A DNA stretch of 64,000 bases from positions 62,001 to 126,000 of the forward strand of contig SVQA01000002.1 of the NCBI GenBank assembly GCA_015065545.1, given 5' to 3'. Below, piece after piece: positions 33,967 through 42,436 of this stretch. The notes beneath the pieces were generated by a model that was not told where the DNA came from, made no database searches, and was given only the letters and a program-made list of their open reading frames with translations. The translations under genes were made by a program, and so were the position numbers. This DNA is from Oscillospiraceae bacterium (GTDB taxonomy: Bacteria; Bacillota; Clostridia; Oscillospirales; Acutalibacteraceae). Numbering within the stretch: position 1 is the first letter of the stretch; the number at the start of each line of letters is the position of its first letter.

Positions 33967-36360
33967 ATGAGCAAAAAAATTACTGTTTCCGACACGATTT
34001 CGGCAATCGAAGAAAAACTGGAAAGATTTTATCACGTAACTGCGGAAGAGGCATCGGACGAGCATTTTTACAAGGCGACTGCCTTGTGGTGCAGAGAGCT
34101 TATGAGCAAAGACTACAAAGCCTTTAAAACTCAGGCGGAGAAGCAGGAGAAAAAGACGGTTTACTATCTTTGTATGGAATTCCTTATGGGACGTTCGCTT
34201 AAGAATAATCTTTGCAATTTGGGGCTGGAAGAGACTGTTTCCAAGGCACTTAAAAAATTGGGTGTAAATCTTGGGGTGATTTACGAGCAAGAGCCCGATG
34301 CAGGACTGGGTAACGGCGGTCTGGGCAGACTTGCGGCGTGTTTCCTTGACGGACTTGCATCTCAGGGGTATCCCTCTATGGGTTATTCCCTCAGATATGA
34401 ATACGGAATTTTCAATCAGAAGCTTGTGGACGGCTGGCAGACGGAGCTTCCTGATTTCTGGCTTCCCGGCGGCAGTGTGTGGCTTCATGCACATCCCGAA
34501 AAGGCGGTAGAGGTTTCTTTTAACGGAGACCTCAGAGAAGAGTGGATTGACGGACATCACGTTGTTCGTGTTGAGAACGATACAAAGGTTCACGCTGTAC
34601 CCTACGATATGATTGTTTCGGGCTCAGACAGAAAAGGCTTCAGCCGATTGCGTCTTTGGGCGGCTGACTCAAAGGCTTTTGATATGGACCTTTTTAATTC
34701 GGGCAACTATATCCGTGCTGTTGAGCAGAAGGCTATGGCAGAAAGCATTACAAAGGTGCTTTATCCCGGAGATAATCACGCAGAAGGCAAGAGCCTCAGA
34801 CTTAATCAGCAGTATTTCCTTGTGTGTGCCACAATCAAGGATATTGTTACCCGACACCTGCGGGTTTATAAAACGGTTGAGAATCTGCCCGATAAGGTTG
34901 CGATTCACTTAAACGACACTCATCCGGTGCTGGCGGTACCCGAGCTTATGCGAATCATTATGGACGAGTGCGGTTACGGTTGGGATGTGGCATGGAATAT
35001 TGTAAAGGGCACTATCGCCTACACCAATCATACAGTTATGAAAGAGGCTCTGGAGTGCTGGAGCGAAGATATGTTCAGAACAAAGCTCCCCAGAATCTAT
35101 CAGATTGTCTGTGAGATTAACAAGCGTTTTTGTGAAGAGCTTGCAGCTTCGGGCAAGAGTGAAGCAGAGATTGCTGCTATGTCAATTATCCGTGACGGCT
35201 ATGTAAGAATGGCAAATCTGGCGGTTGTTGCAAGCCACAAGGTAAACGGAGTATCTGTACTGCACAGCGATATTTTAAAAGAAACCGTGTTCTCGGATTT
35301 TTACAGCCATACTCCACATAAATTTACAAACGTTACCAATGGTATTGCTCACAGACGTTGGCTTTGTCAGTCAAACCCAAGACTTTCAGGATTTATAACG
35401 GAGCTTATCGGTGACGGCTTTGTTAACAATGCCGCAGAGCTTGAGAAGCTGCAGAAATATTCTGCTGACCGAGGTGTGCTTGATAAACTTACCGAGATAA
35501 AGCGACTCAACAAGGTAGCAATGGCAGAGGAAATCCGCAAAATAAGCGGAGTTCTGGTTGATCCCGACTCAATCTTTGATGTTCAGGTAAAGAGGCTCCA
35601 CGAGTACAAGCGTCAGCTTATGAATGCTCTGAATATCCTTGCAACATATCGAATGCTTCGGGATAATCCCAGTATGGACTTTACACCAAGAACCTATATT
35701 TTCGGTGCAAAGGCGGCGCCGGGTTACTACTTTGCAAAGCAGATAATTCAGTTTATAGTTGATCTTGCAAATACTATCAACAATGATTCCCGTGTTAACG
35801 GAAAGCTCAAGGTGGTATACCTTGAAAATTACAGGGTGACACTTGCCGAGAAGCTGATTCCCGCCGCAGAAATCAGCGAGCAGATTTCTCTTGCCGGTAC
35901 CGAGGCATCGGGCACAAGTAATATGAAGTTTATGATAAACGGTGCTGTAACTTTAGGCACACTTGACGGAGCTAATGTTGAGATTTTTGATGCCGTAGGC
36001 AATGATAATATCGTGCTTTTCGGTATGACCACACCAGCGGTGAACGACTTGAAGCTTCGCGGCTACAGACCTATGGATTTTTATAATTCATCGGAAACAA
36101 TCAGAGGTGCAATCGACGAGCTTAGAATGGGCAGATTCTCCCCCATTGCCGAAAACCTTATGTATGCAGATCCCTATATGGTGCTTGGCGATTTTGAGTC
36201 CTATCGCAGAGCACAGCAGCGTACGTCAGAAATTTACAACAACCGTGAAAAGTGGAACAGGATGTCCCTTATGAATATTGCAAAGGCAGGAAGATTCTCT
36301 GCCGACCGCTCCATAAACGACTACGCAAGAGACATATGGAACTTAAAGCCTGTTGAATAA
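33967..36360 (+). CDS. glgP: Glycogen/starch phosphorylase
   Basis: The enzyme releases glucose-1-phosphate from alpha-glucans by phosphorolysis. The 797 residues are of normal length. Family motifs include YLCMEFLMGRSLKNNL, GNGGLGRLAACFLDGLAS, and the pyridoxal phosphate site EASGTSNMKFMINGAVTLG, whose Lys (about 656) carries the cofactor. The start is ATG 33967 with AAGGAG 8 bp upstream; the GTG at 33958 overlaps that site. No other glycogen genes are beside it. Confidence 0.97.
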   Translation: MSKKITVSDTISAIEEKLERFYHVTAEEASDEHFYKATALWCRELMSKDYKAFKTQAEKQEKKTVYYLCMEFLMGRSLKNNLCNLGLEETVSKALKKLGVNLGVIYEQEPDAGLGNGGLGRLAACFLDGLASQGYPSMGYSLRYEYGIFNQKLVDGWQTELPDFWLPGGSVWLHAHPEKAVEVSFNGDLREEWIDGHHVVRVENDTKVHAVPYDMIVSGSDRKGFSRLRLWAADSKAFDMDLFNSGNYIRAVEQKAMAESITKVLYPGDNHAEGKSLRLNQQYFLVCATIKDIVTRHLRVYKTVENLPDKVAIHLNDTHPVLAVPELMRIIMDECGYGWDVAWNIVKGTIAYTNHTVMKEALECWSEDMFRTKLPRIYQIVCEINKRFCEELAASGKSEAEIAAMSIIRDGYVRMANLAVVASHKVNGVSVLHSDILKETVFSDFYSHTPHKFTNVTNGIAHRRWLCQSNPRLSGFITELIGDGFVNNAAELEKLQKYSADRGVLDKLTEIKRLNKVAMAEEIRKISGVLVDPDSIFDVQVKRLHEYKRQLMNALNILATYRMLRDNPSMDFTPRTYIFGAKAAPGYYFAKQIIQFIVDLANTINNDSRVNGKLKVVYLENYRVTLAEKLIPAAEISEQISLAGTEASGTSNMKFMINGAVTLGTLDGANVEIFDAVGNDNIVLFGMTTPAVNDLKLRGYRPMDFYNSSETIRGAIDELRMGRFSPIAENLMYADPYMVLGDFESYRRAQQRTSEIYNNREKWNRMSLMNIAKAGRFSADRSINDYARDIWNLKPVE

Positions 36361-36363
36361 AAT

Positions 36364-36504
36364 GGCTCCATTCCCGAGGGAGCTGGGTTTCGGCGTTAGC
36401 CGAAAGACTGAGGGAGTTTTTTGAGGTAAGAAGTAATAGGAAAGAGGTTTTTACTCCCTGCGTCAAAATCAGAGATTTTGCCACCTTCACCTCAAGGGTG
36501 AGGC
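36364..36504. repeat. Two degenerate REP-like palindromes in opposite orientation
   Basis: The first (about 36364-36420) has a perfect inner hairpin, TTTCGGC-GTTA-GCCGAAA, flanked by GAGGGAGCT and ACTGAGGGAG. The second (about 36453-36504) has CAAAATC-AGA-GATTTTG flanked by ACTCCCTGCG and CACCTCAAGGGTGAGG. The motif of GAGGGAGC and CTCCCTC arms around a hairpin resembles short intergenic palindromes repeated in Oscillospiraceae genomes. Only a genome-wide search would show whether they are repeated here. Confidence 0.5.
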
Positions 36505-36524
36505 TTAAAACAAAATAATTACAA

Positions 36525-36562
36525 ACAGCACCCCTTTCGAACACAGTCGGAAGGGGTGCTGT
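36525..36562. terminator. Long palindrome, probable terminator after glgP
   Basis: A 16-bp stem with one wobble (36525-36540 with 36547-36562) around a 6-nt loop. The T-run is weak, so it may be a transcription terminator or another palindromic element. Confidence 0.55.
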
Positions 36563-36883
36563 AAGTTTGTTGTAAAGTTTATTGCTTGCGATTTGTGATT
36601 ACCTTTGCGGTCACTGCTCCGCTAAAACTAATTCATTGTCACTTGTTTGACGAGTGGGTTCAAAGATACTTCACAGCTTACAATAAAATTTTATAACATA
36701 ATTCTTTCTTTGCAAAATGATGCAGATTTTTTACCGTTATTTATAAATTGAAAAAACAAAAAACTTGCGATAAAATGTGGACATAAAGAGATGATTATTG
36801 TCTTTGATGTGCTCGGGGTTTAAGAAGATTGTGAAATTTTCCACAAATTCCATTAAAATATGCGATTATTTGCTTTAATTTAC

Positions 36884-36912
36884 TTTACAAAACTATTAAA
36901 AAGTGTTATCAT
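36884..36912 (+). promoter_or_regulatory. nifJ promoter
   Basis: TTTACA (36884-36889) and TATCAT (36907-36912) are separated by 17 bp. A strong AAGGAGG lies just before the nifJ start. Confidence 0.55.
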
Positions 36913-36913
36913 A

Positions 36914-36937
36914 TACGGTGGTACAAAACGTACCGTA
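36914..36937. promoter_or_regulatory. Inverted repeat, candidate operator of nifJ
   Basis: TACGGT (36914-36919) and ACCGTA (36932-36937) form a perfect 6-bp inverted repeat with a 12-bp spacer that itself contains two GTAC-type arms. It lies at the expected transcription start, a position where a bound repressor would block transcription. It does not match the Rex consensus. Confidence 0.45.
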
Positions 36938-36990
36938 AATGTATATTATGCGAGCTTTTTCGCATTGATTATTTCAAGGAGGTAATTCCA

Positions 36991-39900
36991 ATGGCAAGAA
37001 AAAGAAAGACCATGGACGGTAACAACGCTGCGGCTCACGTTTCCTATGCGTTTACTGAGGTAGCCGGTATTTATCCTATCACTCCCTCTTCCCCCATGGC
37101 AGACTATGTTGACCAGTGGTCCGCACAGGGACTCAAAAACATCTTCGGCACAACCGTTAAGGTTGAGGAGATGCAGTCTGAGGCAGGTGCAGCAGGTACC
37201 GTTCACGGTTCTCTGAATGCAGGTGCTCTCACAACTACTTACACAGCATCACAGGGACTTCTGCTCATGATCCCCAACATGTACAAGATCGCAGGCGAGC
37301 TTCTGCCTTCTGTTTTCCATGTTTCCGCAAGAACAGTTGCTTCCCATGCACTTAACATCTTCGGCGACCACTCTGACGTTTATGCTTGCCGTCAGACAGG
37401 TTTTGCAATGCTTGCTGAGACAAATACTCAGGAAGTTATGGACCTTGGTGCAGTAGCTCACTTGGCTACCATCAAGAGCTCCGTTCCCTTCATCAACTTC
37501 TTCGATGGCTTCAGAACCTCTCACGAGATTCAGAAGATCGAGGTTTGGGACTTTGATGATCTTAAAGAAATGTGCGATATGGAGGCAGTTGAGAAGTTCC
37601 GTAAGCGTGCTCTCAACCCTGAGCGTCCCGTAATGCGTGGTTCCCACGAAAACGGCGATATCTTCTTCCAGCACAGAGAGGCATGTAACAAGTACTACGA
37701 GGCAGTTCCCGGCATCGTTGAGGAGTACATGCAGAAGGTTAATGCAAAGCTCGGTACAGACTACCAGCTCTTCAACTACTACGGTGCAGAGGATGCAGAG
37801 CGTGTTATCATTGCTATGGGTTCTATCTGTGACGTTGCAGAAGAAGTTATTGACTTTATGAACGCTAACGGCGAGAAGGTTGGTCTTGTTAAGGTTCGTC
37901 TTTACAGACCCTTCGCAGCTGACAGACTTATTAAAGCTATCCCTGCAACTGCAAAGAAGATTGCAGTTCTCGACAGAACAAAGGAGCCCGGTGCTCTCGG
38001 TGAGCCTCTCTATCTTGACGTTGTTGCAGCTCTTGCAGCAGCAGGCGCTACAGCAAAGGTTGTAGGTGGCAGATACGGTCTCGGCTCCAAGGACACACCT
38101 CCTTCAAGCATCTTCGCAGTATATGAGGAGCTCGCTAAGGATGCTCCCAGACACAACTTCACACTCGGTATCAACGACGACGTTACAAACCTCTCTCTTG
38201 AAGAGAAGCCTGCTCCCAACACAGCAGCAGAGGGCACAATCGAGTGCAAGTTCTGGGGTCTCGGCGGCGACGGTACTGTTGGTGCTAACAAAGACTCTAT
38301 CAAGATTATCGGTGACCATACAGAGAAGTTCGTTCAGGCTTACTTCCAGTATGACTCCAAGAAGACAGGCGGTATCACAATTTCCCACCTGCGCTTCGGT
38401 GACAAGCCCATCAAGTCCCCCTACTACATCAACAAGGCTGACTTCGTTGCTTGCCACAACCCCTCTTATGTTGAGAAGGGCTTTAAGATGGTTCAGGATG
38501 TTAAGCCCGGCGGTGTATATCTTATCAACTGCCAGTGGTCTGCAGAGGAGCTTTCTGACAAGCTCGACGCTGCTTCCAAGCGTTACATCGCAGAGAACAA
38601 CATCCAACTCTACACAGTTAATGCTATCGATATCGCTGCTCAGATTGGTCTTGGCAAGCGTACAAATACAGTTCTTCAGTCTGCTTTCTTCTCTCTTGCA
38701 AAGGTTCTTCCTCCCGAGGAAGCAATTGGCTACATGAAGGAAAAAGCACAGAAGTTCATGAAGAAGGGTAAAGAAATCGTTGAGATGAACGAGAAGGCAA
38801 TCGACATGGGTGCTTCCGCTTATGTTAAGATTGATGTTCCCGCTGACTGGGCTAATGCTGTAGACACAGCAGACGCAAAGGCTTCCGCAGGTCCTGAGAA
38901 GCTCGTTAAGATGGTAGACGGTATCATGGTTCCCGTTTCCAAGATGGACGGTGACTCCCTCCCCGTTTCCGCATTTATGGATCACGTTGACGGTACATTC
39001 GAGCAGGGTGCTTCCGCTTACGAGAAGCGCGGCGTTGCTGTTATGGTTCCCGAGTGGAACGCAGAGACTTGTGCTAAGTGTAACAAGTGCGCATTCGTTT
39101 GTCCTCACGCAACAATCCGTCCCTTCGCACTTTCTGACGAAGAGGTTGCAGCAGCTCCTGCAAACACAAAGATTGCTCCCAAGCCCGTTGTTAAGACAGA
39201 CTACAAGTACACACTTGCAGTATCTCCCCTTGATTGTATGGGTTGCGGCGTTTGTATCGGCGTATGTCCCACAAACTCCCTCACAATGGTAGCAAGAGAG
39301 TCTCAGGACGATCAGCAGGCAGTATTCGATTACTGTGTTGCTAATGTTACAGAGAAGGCAGAGACAACTGCTAACCTTAACCTCATCGGTTCTCAGTACA
39401 AGAAGCCTCTCCTTGAGTTCTCCGGCTCTTGTGCAGGTTGTGCAGAGACATCTTACGCTCGTCTTGTAACACAGCTCTTCGGCGACAGAATGTACATCTC
39501 CAATGCTACAGGTTGTTCTTCTATCTGGGGCGGTCCTGCAGCAACATCTCCCTACACAACAAACGCAGAGGGTCACGGTCCTGCATGGGCAAACTCCCTC
39601 TTCGAAGATAACGCAGAGCACGGTCTTGGTATGTACCTCGGCCAGAAGGCAATCCGTGAGAGACTTATCGAGAAGGTTCGCGTAGTTGCAGCTTGTGATA
39701 AGGCATCTGCAGAGCTCAAGGCAGCAGCTGACGAGTATCTTGCAACTCTTGAGGATGGCGAGAAGAACGCTTCCGCTGCAAAGGCTCTCGTTTCAGAGCT
39801 TGAGAAGCTCGGTTCTTGCGACTGCACAGACATCTCTGACATTCTTACAAACAAAGAGTTCCTCTCCAAGAAGTCCGTATGGATCTTCGGCGGCGACGGT

Positions 39901-40518
39901 TGGGCATACGACATCGGCTTCGGCGGTGTTGACCATGTTCTTGCAACAGGCGAGAATGTAAATATCTTCGTATTCGATACAGAGGTTTACTCCAACACAG
40001 GCGGTCAGGCTTCCAAGGCTTCTCAGATCGGTCAGGTTGCTCAGTTCGCTGCAGCAGGTAAGGCTATCAAGAAGAAGAGCCTCGCTGACATCGCAATGAG
40101 CTACGGCTACATCTACGTTGCACAGATTGCTATGGGTGCTGATATGAACCAGACACTCAAGGCTATCAAAGAGGCTGAGTCCTACAACGGTCCTTCCCTC
40201 ATCATCGGTTATGCTCCCTGTGAGATGCACTCCATCAAGGGCGGTATGATCAACTGTCAGAAGGAAATGGCTCGTGCTGTTGAGTGCGGTTACTGGAATA
40301 ACTTCCGTTTCGATCCCAGACTCAAGGCAGAGGGCAAGAATCCCTTTATGCTTGACAGCAAGGCTCCCGTTGCAGATTACAAGGAGTTCATTCTCTCCGA
40401 GGCTCGTTACAGCTCACTGACACGTTCCTTCCCTGAGAGAGCAGAAGCACTCTTTGAGGATGCAAAGGTTAACGCTATGGAGCGTTACGAGGAGCTCAAG
40501 AAGAGAGCAGAGCAGTAA
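36991..40518 (+). CDS. nifJ: Pyruvate:ferredoxin (flavodoxin) oxidoreductase
   Basis: PFOR oxidises pyruvate to acetyl-CoA and CO2 and reduces ferredoxin, the central step of clostridial fermentation. The 1175-residue single chain has the pyrimidine-binding domain (YPITPSSPMADYVDQW), the gamma domain, two [4Fe-4S] motifs (CAKCNKCAFVCP and CMGCGVCIGVCP), a further cluster Cys region (SGSCAGCAETSY), and the thiamine diphosphate site GGDGWAYDIGFGG with EVYSNTGGQASKA. Codons are strongly biased to C-ending forms such as AAC, TTC and ATC, unlike most neighbours, as expected for a very abundant enzyme. It is transcribed alone. Confidence 0.98.
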   Translation: MARKRKTMDGNNAAAHVSYAFTEVAGIYPITPSSPMADYVDQWSAQGLKNIFGTTVKVEEMQSEAGAAGTVHGSLNAGALTTTYTASQGLLLMIPNMYKIAGELLPSVFHVSARTVASHALNIFGDHSDVYACRQTGFAMLAETNTQEVMDLGAVAHLATIKSSVPFINFFDGFRTSHEIQKIEVWDFDDLKEMCDMEAVEKFRKRALNPERPVMRGSHENGDIFFQHREACNKYYEAVPGIVEEYMQKVNAKLGTDYQLFNYYGAEDAERVIIAMGSICDVAEEVIDFMNANGEKVGLVKVRLYRPFAADRLIKAIPATAKKIAVLDRTKEPGALGEPLYLDVVAALAAAGATAKVVGGRYGLGSKDTPPSSIFAVYEELAKDAPRHNFTLGINDDVTNLSLEEKPAPNTAAEGTIECKFWGLGGDGTVGANKDSIKIIGDHTEKFVQAYFQYDSKKTGGITISHLRFGDKPIKSPYYINKADFVACHNPSYVEKGFKMVQDVKPGGVYLINCQWSAEELSDKLDAASKRYIAENNIQLYTVNAIDIAAQIGLGKRTNTVLQSAFFSLAKVLPPEEAIGYMKEKAQKFMKKGKEIVEMNEKAIDMGASAYVKIDVPADWANAVDTADAKASAGPEKLVKMVDGIMVPVSKMDGDSLPVSAFMDHVDGTFEQGASAYEKRGVAVMVPEWNAETCAKCNKCAFVCPHATIRPFALSDEEVAAAPANTKIAPKPVVKTDYKYTLAVSPLDCMGCGVCIGVCPTNSLTMVARESQDDQQAVFDYCVANVTEKAETTANLNLIGSQYKKPLLEFSGSCAGCAETSYARLVTQLFGDRMYISNATGCSSIWGGPAATSPYTTNAEGHGPAWANSLFEDNAEHGLGMYLGQKAIRERLIEKVRVVAACDKASAELKAAADEYLATLEDGEKNASAAKALVSELEKLGSCDCTDISDILTNKEFLSKKSVWIFGGDGWAYDIGFGGVDHVLATGENVNIFVFDTEVYSNTGGQASKASQIGQVAQFAAAGKAIKKKSLADIAMSYGYIYVAQIAMGADMNQTLKAIKEAESYNGPSLIIGYAPCEMHSIKGGMINCQKEMARAVECGYWNNFRFDPRLKAEGKNPFMLDSKAPVADYKEFILSEARYSSLTRSFPERAEALFEDAKVNAMERYEELKKRAEQ

Positions 40519-40560
40519 TTGCTTGAACTTTAAATTCAGACAGACGCAGATTTCTGCATA

Positions 40561-40594
40561 AAAATACCCTCGGTCGTTCGGCCGAGGGTATTTT
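40561..40594 (+). terminator. Terminator after nifJ
   Basis: A perfect 13-bp stem (40561-40573 with 40582-40594), an 8-nt loop and a TTTT end, symmetrical enough to work in both directions against the convergent sulfatase genes. Confidence 0.88.
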
Positions 40595-40655
40595 GCGCAG
40601 TTTGGAGGGAAAAAGAATGCTCCAAGAAAGGCTTGCTTTTCTTGGAGCTGAATTT

Positions 40656-42404
40656 TTATTTGTATTTATTTTCTTTGGTTTCTGTGATTTTCCAGTTACT
40701 GAAATCTCTTGCACTTCCTGTTATTTCGTATGTGATGTTGGTGTTGGCCGAAGTGCCGGGATTTACCTTTTGGAAGGAGTGAACACGTGTAACGGCCTCG
40801 TCTTCTGCAACTTCACAGAAAGCTTTTCCGTAATCGTGCTCGGTTTTTATACCTGCCGACTTTATAATCGTTGCAAGGAGATTGTCCTGCGAAACAGGAG
40901 CGTGACTTGTGACGAGAGGTGTGTCGGATTTTCCGCTTTCCTTTACGAGAAGAGTGGTGAGTTTTGGTGAATCATAGGCTTGGGAATCCGAAGAAATTGC
41001 GGCGTGGTCACCTGTGATGATAATGGTGGCATCTTCGTAAAGTCCCTTTTTCTTCAGTTCTTTTATGTACTCGCATATTATAGAGAAACTGCCTCGGGTC
41101 TGCTGAACGGATTTAATGCTTTCTCCCTCACGGTAAACGCAGTTTTCATCCGTCGTATACGGAGGGTGACAACCTCTTATATGCAGGAACGTGAAGGTGT
41201 TTTGCTCGTTTTGTGAACTGAATCCGTTGTTTAAAAGATTTGCGTAAAGCTTTGAATCGCTGGAACTGTTCATCGAGTATTCAGGAGCATCGCCTTCAAA
41301 AACAACAGACTCGTTGAATTTGTTGGAGGATATGGTTCGGGATTTGAGCTTATCCGGCAGCCAGAAATAAGAAGACAAGAGTATCATATTCTTGGTAAAC
41401 TGACGGGAATCCGAGATGGAATGACCGTTCAGCTCGGATGTGTTTGATGCGTAATCAGAAAGAATATCCGCGTCCGTGTACGTGTAATAGAAGGGGATGT
41501 AAAGGTTGATTTTATAGTTGTTGTCCTGCAGGTCTTTGAGGAAGGTGGAGCTTGAATAGGCTTTTTCGAAATACCCGGAGCGCTCCGCCTCAAAGTCGTT
41601 CTCTACACCTGTGAGCATATAGGTGATTGCGGGGTATGTTCGAGGATATTTGGAAACGTTGTCATCGTAGTAGGTGAAGCCGTCAAGTTCGGAGATGACC
41701 TCAGGATAAGCCTCTGCCAGCTCCTCGTAGTATTCTGCATCAAAACGGTCGAGAACAAAAACAAAGATATTGTCGTTTTCCGATATTTCATAAATGTTCT
41801 CGGTAGTCAGATACATATTTACAGGTTCTTTTTTAGAGCTGTCGGTTGCAAAGCTTATTGCCGAAGGAATAAAACTGAAAAGCTGAGAAACAAAAGCAAA
41901 AACGAGAAGAACGCTTACAACCTTCTTACCGGTCTTGGCTTTTGATGAAATAACACAGAACCAGATTATTACTGCAAAAACAGCAAGCCACAGCAAAAGA
42001 TTGATGATGATTTTGCTTTTTGAGGGAGAGGTTGTGTTTCCGTCACCGGGAAGACCCTGAAAAGTCAAGGTTGTGACCAATGTCTGAATATATCCGCAGA
42101 TAACCAGTCCTGCACAAAGGGAAAAAATAAGGTTGTGAAATTTATTTTTTGTAAGAATCAGTACAGCGGTTATTGCAACGAATACAACAGCCGATGCAAA
42201 AAGGAAAAACGGTGCGAAATCGCCAACGCTGAATCCAAGCTCTTCTGCATTACTGAAGTAAACGGAAAATGCAGAGCAAATCAAAAGCAGAAAGGGAACC
42301 GAAAATCCTGTGAGGACTGATATTAGAATTTTTCGTTTTGTAATCTCAAATTTTGCAATCAGCTTATTTATAATGCTGTTTGTTTTTTTTGACGAGGTGT
42401 CCAT
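40656..42404 (-). CDS. Membrane sulfatase-fold protein (LTA-synthase/phosphoethanolamine-transferase-like), copy 1
   Basis: The 582-residue protein has four or five membrane helices in the first 200 residues, then an extracellular alkaline-phosphatase-superfamily domain. Active-site-like elements are FVLDRFDAEYYEE (metal-binding Asp), KYPRTYPAITYMLTG (probable nucleophile Thr), FTFLHIRGCHPPYT (His) and IIITGDHAA (Asp-His). The layout matches phosphoglycerol or phosphoethanolamine transferases acting on teichoic acids or glycans. The start is ATG 42404 with GAGAGGAT upstream. It is a tandem paralogue of the next gene; the substrate is unknown. Confidence 0.75.
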   Translation of the reverse strand: MDTSSKKTNSIINKLIAKFEITKRKILISVLTGFSVPFLLLICSAFSVYFSNAEELGFSVGDFAPFFLFASAVVFVAITAVLILTKNKFHNLIFSLCAGLVICGYIQTLVTTLTFQGLPGDGNTTSPSKSKIIINLLLWLAVFAVIIWFCVISSKAKTGKKVVSVLLVFAFVSQLFSFIPSAISFATDSSKKEPVNMYLTTENIYEISENDNIFVFVLDRFDAEYYEELAEAYPEVISELDGFTYYDDNVSKYPRTYPAITYMLTGVENDFEAERSGYFEKAYSSSTFLKDLQDNNYKINLYIPFYYTYTDADILSDYASNTSELNGHSISDSRQFTKNMILLSSYFWLPDKLKSRTISSNKFNESVVFEGDAPEYSMNSSSDSKLYANLLNNGFSSQNEQNTFTFLHIRGCHPPYTTDENCVYREGESIKSVQQTRGSFSIICEYIKELKKKGLYEDATIIITGDHAAISSDSQAYDSPKLTTLLVKESGKSDTPLVTSHAPVSQDNLLATIIKSAGIKTEHDYGKAFCEVAEDEAVTRVHSFQKVNPGTSANTNITYEITGSARDFSNWKITETKENKYK

Positions 42405-42436
42405 AAGAATATCCTCTCTGACAATTATCAGTGTTG

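Larger units (their letters stand above)
36361..36990. other. Gene-free 630-bp gap between glgP and nifJ
   Basis: No credible coding sequence is visible. From left to right it holds two REP-like palindromic elements (36364-36504), a 38-bp palindrome (36525-36562), an AT-rich stretch without recognised features (about 36600-36880), the nifJ promoter, and an inverted repeat just after the -10 box. Confidence 0.7.

Noticed and set aside
36361-36990. Hidden gene or non-coding RNA between glgP and nifJ
   Set aside because: No frame of meaningful length with a ribosome site was found; palindromes explain the structured parts. A small RNA cannot be excluded but has no positive support.
38104-39621. 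A 505-residue minus-strand frame opposite nifJ
   Set aside because: It is antisense to PFOR, whose biased codons give few stops on the other strand; Cys and Leu composition is unnatural.
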